From Clostridiales bacterium UBA1758 (GTDB lineage Bacteria > Bacillota > Clostridia > Oscillospirales > UBA1758), in NCBI GenBank assembly GCA_002315595.1, contig DCHG01000072.1, positions 1-20,237 on the forward strand: a stretch of 20,237 bases of DNA, read 5' to 3'. Position 1 is the stretch's first letter, and each line of letters starts with the position of its first letter. Shown here in pieces: positions 1 to 6,025 of the stretch. The notes beneath the pieces were generated by a model. It made no database searches. It was not told the DNA's origin and saw only the letters and a program-made list of their open reading frames with translations. Both the position numbers and the translations under genes were made by a program.

Positions 1-4
1 AGAA

Positions 5-112
5 CTATACAACACACGAGATATAGCCGGCGTCGACGAGAGCGCGAATTTGCGGGATGACATTTGAAAAAACACAATAGGACGCCGTCATTGCAAAGCC
101 GATTTTAACCAT
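5..112 (-). pseudogene. dpaB: N-terminal piece of dipicolinate synthase subunit B, closed by an early amber codon
   Basis: The reading frame starts at ATG 112 and begins MVKIGFAMTASYCVF, which matches the start of the flavoprotein-like dipicolinate synthase subunit B (SpoVFB/DpaB: IGF-x-x-T-x-S-x-C-T/V, then P-Q-I-x-x-L-V). Family members are roughly 190-200 residues, but here a TAG at 5-7 closes the frame after 35 codons. Only four bases remain beyond it, so the rest of the gene cannot be inspected. The start codon lies inside the end of dpaA (ATGGTTAA), with AGAGGGG upstream as ribosome binding site, so translation is coupled to dpaA. It may be a decayed gene, a sequencing or assembly error at the edge, or a rare real variant. 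Family identity rests on about 30 residues plus position. Confidence 0.55.
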
Positions 113-953
113 GGATTACCCCTCTTTCCGAAATTGACGCCAAAATACTGCGCCCGATGATCTCCGCCGCGGATACGGGGGCAATCTTTCCGGGCAAGCC
201 CGGGGCAATGATTGCGTGCAACCCGAGCATTTCCGCCGCCGACGGATCAAAACCGTGCGGCGCAGAGGCGAGGTCAAGCAGAATACAGTTTTTCGGAATC
301 GTAATGAGGTCTTCGATTGTGAGAATTCGTGTGGGAATCGTATTAACGACGATATCCGCCGAAAAAAGCGCGTCGTTCGACCGTTTCGTCAGAAGAGCAG
401 GAAATCCGAACACCTCTGCGTAGGCAAGATCTTTGGCGGAACGCGCCGTGACGGTGACACACGCACCGAGCGACCTCATCCGATCGGCGAGGACCTTTCC
501 GATCCGACCGAATCCGAGAATCAAGACTTTTGCGCCGAATACCGTCCCGCCCGTTTCACGCATCAGGATTTCGATTGCTCCTTCTGCCGTCGGGACGGCG
601 TTGAAAACGGCGAAATCCTCACGCTCGGAATAGTCGGTGACCACGGTATGCCTTTCATTACAGAGTGCGCAAAAATCACTGCCCGGTCTGCCTGCAAAGA
701 CCGTTTTTCCGGCACAAATATCCGCCATCCGATCTATCCCCAAACCCGCGACCGTGTTATCCGCACTGAATGCTGGCAGGGGGAGAATGATGTTTTCCGC
801 GTCCTTCGCGGCAAGTTCGGGAGAAAACGCCGTGATTTCTCCGGGAACGCCGTATGCCGTAACGGCATAGCCTTTTGCGCGCAGATATCGACAAAGATGT
901 AAAAACCTCCCGTCACCGCCGAAGATCGCAAAATCCTTTCTCTCACCGGTCAT
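105..953 (-). CDS. dpaA: Dipicolinate synthase subunit A (SpoVFA/DpaA)
   Basis: Together with DpaB this protein makes dipicolinic acid from a lysine-pathway intermediate in the mother cell; dipicolinate is loaded into the forespore core and supports spore heat resistance. The 282-residue product has an N-terminal domain beginning FAIFGGDGRF and a Rossmann NAD(P)-binding loop GFGRIG at about residues 147-152. It also carries the family signatures NTIPT (about 204-208), LDLASAPHGFD (226-236) and GLPGKIAP (252-259). The ATG at 953 is chosen over a GTG at 962 because GGAGG sits directly against that GTG but exactly 8 nt before the ATG. The stop overlaps the dpaB start. In sporulating Firmicutes this operon is a late mother-cell (SigE/SigK-type) gene. 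An imperfect AATACGAT resembling a SigE/SigK -10 lies just upstream, but that match is weak. Confidence 0.93.
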   Translation of the reverse strand: MTGERKDFAIFGGDGRFLHLCRYLRAKGYAVTAYGVPGEITAFSPELAAKDAENIILPLPAFSADNTVAGLGIDRMADICAGKTVFAGRPGSDFCALCNERHTVVTDYSEREDFAVFNAVPTAEGAIEILMRETGGTVFGAKVLILGFGRIGKVLADRMRSLGACVTVTARSAKDLAYAEVFGFPALLTKRSNDALFSADIVVNTIPTRILTIEDLITIPKNCILLDLASAPHGFDPSAAEMLGLHAIIAPGLPGKIAPVSAAEIIGRSILASISERGVIHG

Positions 954-1022
954 TTTTATCACCTCCGTACATCGTATTCAAGGCGCACGGGTTTTGATAC
1001 AAAACTCTTTTTTCGGCAAGAG

Positions 1023-1057
1023 AAAACGGCAAGAGGATTCGGTACTCTTGCCGTTTT
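1023..1057. terminator. Bidirectional intrinsic terminator
   Basis: There is a perfect 13-bp inverted repeat, AAAACGGCAAGAG (1023-1035) and CTCTTGCCGTTTT (1045-1057), with a 9-nt loop. T-rich tails flank it on both strands. It lies between the bactofilin 3' end and the dpaA promoter region, and insulates dpaA from readthrough of the bactofilin transcript, behind a first terminator at 1098-1134. Confidence 0.8.
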
Positions 1058-1097
1058 ATTTCGGTTTGGTGGGTTTACGACTGATTTGCGGACGACA

Positions 1098-1134
1098 AAA
1101 AAGGCATAATCGGTTTTGCCGATTATGCCTTTTT
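1098..1134 (-). terminator. Intrinsic terminator of the HEAT-bactofilin operon
   Basis: A perfect 16-bp inverted repeat, AAAAAGGCATAATCGG (1098-1113) and CCGATTATGCCTTTTT (1119-1134), has a 5-nt loop. It begins about 10 nt after the bactofilin stop codon on the minus strand and ends in a T run. It is followed at once by a second hairpin (1023-1057), so transcription is stopped twice. Confidence 0.88.
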
Positions 1135-1143
1135 GATAGACGA

Positions 1144-1758
1144 TTACTTTCCGTTGACGTTGGTCTGAACTTTGCCGGAGATGACGGCGCCGCAAGCGAC
1201 GACCATCGTACCGGTGTCAACATTGCCCGCGACACGGGACTTTTCACCAAAGGAAACATTGCCGGTGGCTTTGATATCGCCCGCGACATTACCGTGGTTG
1301 ATAACATCTCTCGCGTCGATATTGCCCTTGAGGGCGGAACCTTCGCTGATGGAAACCTGTCCGCTGACCTTGATATCGCCGACCACTTTGCAGTTGACAA
1401 TGTCAAGTTTTGCGGCTGTGATATTGCTTTCGGTATCACAACGGACGGTCACGCAACCTTGACAGGTGATCTCACCTTTGAATTTACCGGCGAGTTCAAT
1501 GTCACCCTTGGAACGAAGCAATCCTTCAAATTCAATACCGGGAGCGAGATAAGAGATGCCGACAGCAGGCGCGGCGGGCTTGGGTTCAATAACCTTGACC
1601 TCAACCGGTTCGATAACGGCGGGTTCCACAACGGGAACGACGGGTTTTTCTTCGGCAGTCTTTTCGGGTTCTGCGGCAACGACTTTCGTTTCGTCGGCAT
1701 TTCGACGTGCACTCATTTTATCAAGCAAGCCTTTGCCGAATTTTTCTTTGTCGATCAT
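1144..1758 (-). CDS. Bactofilin family polymer-forming cytoskeletal protein
   Basis: Bactofilins (PF04519, formerly DUF583) self-assemble without nucleotide into filaments that scaffold cell-envelope and shape functions at the membrane. The 204-residue product has a charged N-terminal linker (about 1-66) very rich in Glu, Val, Ala and Pro. A right-handed beta-helix follows (about 67-204) with the usual regular turns of Gly and hydrophobic residues (GDIELAGKFKGEI, GDIKVSGQVSI, GNIDARDVINHGNVAGDI). A Cys pair in the helix (ITCQGCVTV) is noticeable. The start ATG at 1758 has GAGG about 8-10 nt upstream. The gene lies 45 nt after the HEAT-repeat gene with no promoter or terminator between, so the two are probably cotranscribed. 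The long acidic/proline N-terminal tail is somewhat larger than in minimal bactofilins and could be a partner- or membrane-binding segment; that is inference. Confidence 0.92.
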   Translation of the reverse strand: MIDKEKFGKGLLDKMSARRNADETKVVAAEPEKTAEEKPVVPVVEPAVIEPVEVKVIEPKPAAPAVGISYLAPGIEFEGLLRSKGDIELAGKFKGEITCQGCVTVRCDTESNITAAKLDIVNCKVVGDIKVSGQVSISEGSALKGNIDARDVINHGNVAGDIKATGNVSFGEKSRVAGNVDTGTMVVACGAVISGKVQTNVNGK

Positions 1759-1803
1759 TTCTCTCTAACCTCACAAAATAGAGTCGCCGGTGATCCGACG
1801 CAA

Positions 1804-2145
1804 TTAGTCTTTAACGGGATTGGCAAGTTTGGAAATGGCATCGCGACAGAAAGCCTTGTATTCGGTATCGGAGGCGACTTCCATCTGATGACGGACATGG
1901 TCGATCGCGGTGCGACGGCCGATCTTGATCAGAGCGTTGATGATCCATTCTCTGACTTCGTTGGACGGGTCATTCAAAGAACTGATCAAAATGTTATATG
2001 CTTCGAAGGTACCGGCAATGCCGAGGGCTTCCGCAGCGGCGCAACGGGTGCCGACTTCCGGTTCCTTCATAAGTTTAAAGAGTTTTTTGCATTTATTATC
2101 CTGACCGAGTTTTTCGATTTTTGCGAGTTGAGCGTCTGTAGCCAT
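1804..2145 (-). CDS. Small HEAT-repeat protein
   Basis: The 113-residue product begins MATDAQLAKIEKLGQ and is almost wholly helical. Two to three HEAT/PBS-lyase-like repeats are readable: EPEVGTRCAAAEALGIAG, then DPSNEVREWIINALIKIG, then a C-terminal pair of helices ending AISKLANPVKD. Such proteins act as protein-binding scaffolds; no catalytic motif is seen. The start is set at ATG 2145 because GGAGG at 2154-2158 is 8 nt from it and only 2 nt from the in-frame ATG at 2151. It is the first gene of a two-gene unit with the bactofilin, so a role binding or tuning bactofilin filaments is plausible but is inference from position. A strong palindrome-covered promoter lies upstream. Confidence 0.87.
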   Translation of the reverse strand: MATDAQLAKIEKLGQDNKCKKLFKLMKEPEVGTRCAAAEALGIAGTFEAYNILISSLNDPSNEVREWIINALIKIGRRTAIDHVRHQMEVASDTEYKAFCRDAISKLANPVKD

Positions 2146-2180
2146 TTTCATTTCCTCCTAAATAGAACATCGAGTGATAA

Positions 2181-2198
2181 TATCCTAACACTAGGATA
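2181..2198. promoter_or_regulatory. Putative operator palindrome over the -10 box
   Basis: TATCCTA-ACAC-TAGGATA is a perfect inverted repeat with 7-bp arms and a 4-bp spacer. It covers the -10 hexamer and the likely start site of the HEAT-bactofilin promoter. That is the classic place for a dimeric repressor. I do not recognise the motif as the site of a named regulator, and a DNA-binding role is inferred from symmetry and position only. Confidence 0.5.
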
Positions 2199-2221
2199 AT
2201 TCTTTTTGTTGCGTTTGTCAA
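2193..2221 (-). promoter_or_regulatory. Sigma-A promoter of the HEAT-bactofilin operon
   Basis: On the minus strand TTGACA (2216-2221, perfect -35) is followed by a 17-nt spacer and TATCCT (2193-2198) as -10. The -10 box is embedded in the perfect inverted repeat at 2181-2198. Transcription would start near 2186 and give a leader of about 40 nt. Confidence 0.75.
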
Positions 2222-2329
2222 GACAAAACAATATTCAACACGAAAAATCGTGAAAAATGTCGTGTTCCCGGTGGGGAAAATCGGCATTTTGAATGATTTT
2301 TTTCGTTCGATTTCGTGAATTCGAATAAA

Positions 2330-3037
2330 TCAGTGGCAGAAATTGTAGATGAGCAGACAAATCCCGTATAGGATCGGTTGATGCGCGATGTAGATGATCA
2401 TCGTGTGACGACCGACTTTTGACAGAATATTTTCCTTACAAGAATAGAAGTATTCCGGAAAACGATGCTCTTTGATCGGTCCGCCGATGCAGGCTCCCAA
2501 GAGGAACAAAAAGATCCACGGAATGATCGGCCAGTAATCCGACGAACAAAAGCCCGGGGCGCAGAAGCCGAACATCCACAGAAAGGTCGTCTGAACGGGT
2601 TTGGCGATGACAAACCAACCCGCACCGAAAAGAATCGCGTAGACAACGGTCATCAATCGGCGGGAAAGCATATCAAAAAACTTCCGTCCCACGCCGTAGA
2701 CAAGCATTGCCGTACCGAAAAAATGCAATATTCCGAAACGGACATAGCAGGTCGGATCGACGATATAGGTACCGACCGAAACGGCGAAGGCTAACGACAA
2801 CGTGATAATGCCGCGTTTGATATTGCTGTGCGTAAAATGACAGCAGACGCCACTGATGAGGACGAAAAGACTGCCGAAAATGTAATGCAGGATCGTCACC
2901 GGTATGGAATCGACGACTTCCCACGAAAGCCAGCCAAACATACAAAGATCAATGGCGAAATGCTGAATGACCATAAGAATGATCGCAAGTCCACGCAGTG
3001 TGTCGATCAGATGAATACGGTCTTTATGTTCGATCAT
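2330..3037 (-). CDS. DUF1624/HGSNAT-like integral membrane acyltransferase
   Basis: The 235-residue protein is a polytopic membrane protein of about seven hydrophobic segments. Its N-terminal signature IHLIDTLRGLAIILMVIQHF (about 8-27) is typical of the heparan-alpha-glucosaminide N-acetyltransferase catalytic family (PF07786/DUF1624), with conserved Asp12, Arg15 and His26. Further family-like motifs are ILHFFGTAMLVYG, LFLLGACIG and GRHTMIIYIAHQPILYG near the C terminus. In lysosomal relatives such proteins move acetyl groups across a membrane to an amino sugar; the bacterial substrate is unknown. The start ATG at 3037 overlaps the ychF stop in ATGA, so translation is coupled to ychF. No clear promoter or good terminator of its own is seen; 2222-2329 holds only short weak inverted repeats. 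Confidence 0.85.
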   Translation of the reverse strand: MIEHKDRIHLIDTLRGLAIILMVIQHFAIDLCMFGWLSWEVVDSIPVTILHYIFGSLFVLISGVCCHFTHSNIKRGIITLSLAFAVSVGTYIVDPTCYVRFGILHFFGTAMLVYGVGRKFFDMLSRRLMTVVYAILFGAGWFVIAKPVQTTFLWMFGFCAPGFCSSDYWPIIPWIFLFLLGACIGGPIKEHRFPEYFYSCKENILSKVGRHTMIIYIAHQPILYGICLLIYNFCH

Positions 3038-4131
3038 ACGTTGAAACGGAAAAGGGTAACATCGCCGTCGACCATCACATAATCCTTGCCTTCACTGCGC
3101 CACAGACCTTTTTCACGGGCGGCGGCAATGGACCCGCAGGCGATGAGATCATCGTATGCGACGATTTCGGCACGGATGAAACCACGTTCGAAGTCGGAAT
3201 GGATCTTTCCGGCGGCTCCCGGCGCCTTGGTGCCCTTGCGGATCGTCCAAGCCCGAACCTCGGGTTCACCGGCAGTGAGGAAGGAGATCAGACCGAGAAG
3301 CGAATAACTTTCGCGGATCAGTCGGTCAAGACCGGAGGAGTCAAGCCCGAGTTCGGAGAGGAAGAGTTTCTTTTCTTCGGGATCGAGTTCACAGATTTCT
3401 TCTTCGAGTCTTGCACAAATCGGAATGACGCCGGCACCTTCGGATGCGGCAATTTCCTTGACGGCGTTAAAGGCGGGATTTGCGTCGTACCCACCGGAGA
3501 ATTCGTCCTCGCTCATGTTGGCGGCATAGATGACGGGTTTGCCGGAAAGAAGCGGCATGGAAGCAAGAAGTTCTGCACCGTCTTCGTCGGTTTCAAAGGT
3601 ACGCGCAGATGCGCCGGATTCGAGATGCGCCTGAACTTTTTTGAAAAATTCCGCGCTTGCGACAAGTTTTTTATCGCCGCCCTTTGCGGCTTTCAGATCC
3701 CTGTCGATACGACGCTCAACAAGTTCGATATCCGAAAGAATCAGTTCGAGGTTGATGGTTTCGATGTCACGCTTCGGATCGACGCTTCCGTCGACATGGA
3801 TGATGTTATCGTCATTAAAACAACGGACGACATGAACGATCGCGTCAACTTCACGGATATGGGAAAGAAATTTGTTGCCGAGACCTTCGCCCTTGCTCGC
3901 TCCGCGGACAAGACCGGCAATATCGACGAATTCAACAAACGCAGGGGTGACTTTTTTCGGATGATACATTTCAGCGAGTTTGTCAAGCCGGGGATCCGGG
4001 ACGTCGACAACGCCGACATTCGGATCAATGGTGCAGAAAGGAAAGTTTGCCGCCGGAGCACCTGCATTGGTGATCGCGTTGAAAAGAGTGCTCTTTCCGA
4101 CGTTCGGCAGACCGACGATACCTAATTTCAT
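3034..4131 (-). CDS. ychF: Redox-regulated ATPase YchF (Obg-like P-loop NTPase, OLA1 family)
   Basis: The 365-residue product is full length for YchF. It has the P-loop GLPNVGKST (7-15), a switch region FCTIDPNVGVVDVPDPRL, a G3 motif DIAGLVRGASKGEGLGNKFL, and an NMSE motif where GTPases have NKxD, consistent with this family's preference for ATP. A coiled-coil insert (about 130-200) and a C-terminal TGS-like domain follow, ending in the family-typical FRFNV. YchF is a conserved cytosolic ribosome-associated NTPase linked to stress response. The start ATG at 4131 has AAGGAG 10 nt upstream. Its stop overlaps the start of the DUF1624 gene by 4 nt, an odd pairing of a ribosome factor with a membrane acyltransferase. 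Confidence 0.97.
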   Translation of the reverse strand: MKLGIVGLPNVGKSTLFNAITNAGAPAANFPFCTIDPNVGVVDVPDPRLDKLAEMYHPKKVTPAFVEFVDIAGLVRGASKGEGLGNKFLSHIREVDAIVHVVRCFNDDNIIHVDGSVDPKRDIETINLELILSDIELVERRIDRDLKAAKGGDKKLVASAEFFKKVQAHLESGASARTFETDEDGAELLASMPLLSGKPVIYAANMSEDEFSGGYDANPAFNAVKEIAASEGAGVIPICARLEEEICELDPEEKKLFLSELGLDSSGLDRLIRESYSLLGLISFLTAGEPEVRAWTIRKGTKAPGAAGKIHSDFERGFIRAEIVAYDDLIACGSIAAAREKGLWRSEGKDYVMVDGDVTLFRFNV

Positions 4132-4171
4132 ATCAAGAAAACTCCTTATTATTTATCGAATAATTGAGACT

Positions 4172-4200
4172 ATTTTACCACGAATGAAAAGGATTCTCAA
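4172..4200 (-). promoter_or_regulatory. Sigma-A promoter of ychF
   Basis: On the minus strand TTGAGA (4195-4200) and TAAAAT (4172-4177) are separated by 17 nt, about 40 nt upstream of the ychF start. A perfect 17-bp palindrome, AACAGAAA-A-TTTCTGTT (4199-4215), abuts the -35 box and could bind a regulator or be a chance A/T-rich symmetry. Confidence 0.7.
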
Positions 4201-4263
4201 CAGAAAATTTCTGTTTGAAAGAGAAAAAAAGCAGTGATCAAGCGTTGCCTGTGTTTCATACTG

Positions 4264-4635
4264 TTACAGTTCGGCGATGACTTCACATTCGAGAAGGGCG
4301 GATTTTGGCAAGGCAGCGACTTCGACACAAGAGCGTGCGGGGTAGGGCTCGGTGAAATATTTTGCGTAAATTTCGTTGATGGCAGCAAAATCACCCATGT
4401 TTTTGATGAACAGCGTGGTTTTGATGACCTTATCCATACCGCTGCCTGCGGCATTTAAAAGGGTAGAAAGGTTGGCAAAAACCTGATTTGCCTGTGCGGT
4501 AAGACCTTCGGCAAGGACACCGGTCTTGGGATCAATGCCGATCTGACCGCTGGTATAAACAAGACCGCCGACGATCTGCGCCTGCGAATATGGGCCGATC
4601 GCGGCAGGAGCATTCGGCGTGGAAACGGTTTTCAT
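4264..4635 (-). CDS. ridA: Reactive intermediate/imine deaminase RidA (YjgF/YER057c/UK114 family)
   Basis: RidA hydrolyses reactive enamine/imine intermediates such as 2-aminoacrylate released by PLP enzymes, protecting those enzymes from damage. It acts in the cytosol as a trimer. The 123-residue length is standard. Diagnostic features are the start of the mature fold TPNAPAAIGPYSQA, the YTSGQIG turn at about 27-33, and the active-site segment PARSCVEVAALPK (99-111). Within that, Arg101 corresponds to the catalytic Arg of E. coli RidA; Glu118 in the C-terminal strand is also present. The start ATG at 4635 has GGAGG 8-9 nt upstream. It has its own promoter and lies 132 nt before ychF, which also has a promoter, so it is probably monocistronic although no strong terminator is visible. 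Confidence 0.97.
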   Translation of the reverse strand: MKTVSTPNAPAAIGPYSQAQIVGGLVYTSGQIGIDPKTGVLAEGLTAQANQVFANLSTLLNAAGSGMDKVIKTTLFIKNMGDFAAINEIYAKYFTEPYPARSCVEVAALPKSALLECEVIAEL

Positions 4636-4666
4636 ATAAAACCTCCGTTATTATTGATTTGATATG

Positions 4667-4694
4667 ATTATACGCTTTTTTCGACGAAATTCAA
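4667..4694 (-). promoter_or_regulatory. Sigma-A promoter of ridA
   Basis: On the minus strand TTGAAT (4689-4694) and a perfect TATAAT (4667-4672) are separated by 16 nt, with a leader of roughly 25-30 nt before the ridA start. Confidence 0.7.
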
Positions 4695-4777
4695 ACTGAA
4701 TTCCCAATAAGTAATTACATTTCCCGTGCCGGATTGCGAAAGATTTAATCTTGCGTTTCGGAAAACGGTATGCTATA

Positions 4778-4803
4778 CCGTAGAATAAAACCGTAGAATA
4801 AAA
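4778..4803. repeat. Two tandem copies of a 13-bp unit
   Basis: CCGTAGAATAAAA occurs twice head to tail (4778-4790 and 4791-4803) between the ridA promoter and the DHHW terminator. A short hairpin, CGGTAT-GCT-ATACCG (4766-4780), overlaps the first copy. It looks like a simple slippage duplication; no function is evident. The rest of the 4695-4800 gap shows nothing else. Confidence 0.6.
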
Positions 4804-4837
4804 AAGCCATTGCCGTGGTTTGCGACAATGACTTTTT
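4800..4837 (-). terminator. Intrinsic terminator of the DUF4358-DHHW unit
   Basis: On the minus strand AAAAAG-T-CATTG pairs with CAATG-G-CTTTTT around a loop of about 13 nt, ending in a T run. It lies about 15 nt after the DHHW stop codon. Confidence 0.75.
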
Positions 4838-4851
4838 GAATTGCATGAAAT

Positions 4852-5970
4852 TCATCGTCCAAGCAGGAAGAGATTTCCGTCGGAAACAAAAGTGGAATAC
4901 CCGTAGAGTACGACAACCGCGTCGATTTCATTTTCGTCGATGTATTCACGGATACTCGTGCGATAATATCGCAGGTCGATCAAATGAATTTCGGAGAAGC
5001 GTTCCGCAATAAAGGGGGTTAGACTGTCCGAATACGAATCGCGGATGAGAAGGATCTTTTTTCCGTCGGTATTGTCCGATTTGACGATGCAAAGTGGCTG
5101 ATTTCCGCCGAGAAAGTATGAATACTTATCCTTGGTGTCAAGACATTCATCTTTGTAAAGCCCCGTATCCCAAATCTTTGCTCCGTCCTGATGCGTCACC
5201 GTGGCGGAATCATCGGGCACATAGCGTTCGATGTGGTCGGGTTTTACCCAAAAAGCGCAGGAGGACGAATAGGTTGTGCCGAAGAAATCGTCCGAAACCG
5301 TGACGGGAGTGTAATCATTGATATCTAGCCCATCCTGCCCCATTCCGCGCAGTAACGCATCCGCGCCGTAGAACGCGCCGAGACTTGTCCAGTGGTGATC
5401 GGTGCGATAGAAGACCTCTTCATCCGCGTGAGATGTCAACGCCGAAAGAATATCGACGGAAATTGCGGTGGTGTTTTCGCCGATGCGGACAATATCCGCG
5501 CTTTCGTCGGCACAGACCGCATTTTCGGGCAAGCGGTCACTCCAAATTTCCGCAGCAGACGGGATCAAACCAAAGTAGACGGGAATGTCCAGACTGCCGG
5601 AAAGACTGCTGACATAATCGGCACGGGCGTCCATTTCGGCATCCGCCGGCGGATCAATGTGTTTGATGAGGGTGTTACTTTTCGCAAGAAAAATTCCGCC
5701 GATCTCGTTTTTTCCGCAGATCTTTTCGGTCAGTGCGTGAAATTTTACCCACATATCGCGCCACGCGATATGGTCGGCGGCATAAGTTTCCACATCTTCC
5801 ATAAAATCACCGTTTTGCAGAGTTCGCACGGAAAGGGACGGCGTTTTCTGTAAATAGCGGTTTTCAAGTGACGAAAAACTTCTTTTCGGCAAAAACAAAC
5901 TGACAAGCAAAATTCCGCCAAGAAAAGCACAGAAACAGACGGTTATGATGAGCGAGCGCGAGTTGCGCAT
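4852..5970 (-). CDS. DHHW family protein (AlgX/AlgJ-like SGNH hydrolase fold)
   Basis: DHHW proteins (PF14286) are extracytoplasmic, membrane-anchored relatives of AlgJ/AlgX that pass acyl groups to secreted polysaccharide. The 372-residue product has an N-terminal signal-anchor (about 7-27), the typical post-anchor segment with S-S-L-E-N-R-Y-L, and the family-defining YRTDHHWT at 188-195 (DHHW 191-194). A Ser-containing block, LLIRDSYSDS (307-316), probably carries the SGNH nucleophile. The start ATG at 5970 has GGAGGT 5 nt upstream. It follows a DUF4358 lipoprotein gene by 55 nt, a pairing often seen in Clostridia. The membrane O-acyltransferase (MBOAT) that usually supplies the acyl group is not in this window. 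A hairpin at 5983-6017 lies between the two genes. Confidence 0.88.
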   Translation of the reverse strand: MRNSRSLIITVCFCAFLGGILLVSLFLPKRSFSSLENRYLQKTPSLSVRTLQNGDFMEDVETYAADHIAWRDMWVKFHALTEKICGKNEIGGIFLAKSNTLIKHIDPPADAEMDARADYVSSLSGSLDIPVYFGLIPSAAEIWSDRLPENAVCADESADIVRIGENTTAISVDILSALTSHADEEVFYRTDHHWTSLGAFYGADALLRGMGQDGLDINDYTPVTVSDDFFGTTYSSSCAFWVKPDHIERYVPDDSATVTHQDGAKIWDTGLYKDECLDTKDKYSYFLGGNQPLCIVKSDNTDGKKILLIRDSYSDSLTPFIAERFSEIHLIDLRYYRTSIREYIDENEIDAVVVLYGYSTFVSDGNLFLLGR

Positions 5971-5982
5971 GGGTTACCTCCG

Positions 5983-6017
5983 AAAAATCCTCCGCATACT
6001 TCAAAGTAGGCGGAGGA
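5983..6017 (-). terminator. Terminator-like hairpin between the DUF4358 and DHHW genes
   Basis: Arms TCCTCCGC-A-TACTT (5988-6001) and AAGTA-G-GCGGAGGA (6004-6017) pair over 14 positions with one mismatch. On the minus strand the hairpin is followed by ATTTTT. It begins about 9 nt after the DUF4358 stop and ends about 10 nt before the DHHW ribosome binding site. It can act as a partial terminator that lowers downstream expression, or as an RNA-stability element. Confidence 0.65.
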
Positions 6018-6025
6018 AGCGATTG

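Noticed and set aside
963..990. A SigK/SigE promoter for dpaA (AATACGAT)
   Set aside because: Two mismatches to the usual -10, no convincing -35, and a leader of only about 14 nt; mentioned in the gene entry but not called as a feature.
994..2199. A 401-codon plus-strand open frame opposite the bactofilin and HEAT genes
   Set aside because: It runs through two strong terminators and two recognised genes on the other strand; its Gly/Asp/Phe-rich composition is that of a shadow frame.
2237..2266. Terminator downstream of the DUF1624 gene (AACACGA/TCGTGTT and CACGA/TCGTG)
   Set aside because: Arms are short, GC-poor and about 65 nt from the stop codon, with no following T run on the minus strand.
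2998..4125. A 375-codon plus-strand open frame opposite ychF
   Set aside because: It is antisense to a fully conserved YchF and has no family features of its own.
4778..4803. CRISPR or iteron-like array
   Set aside because: Only two adjacent copies of 13 bp without spacers; best read as a slippage duplication.
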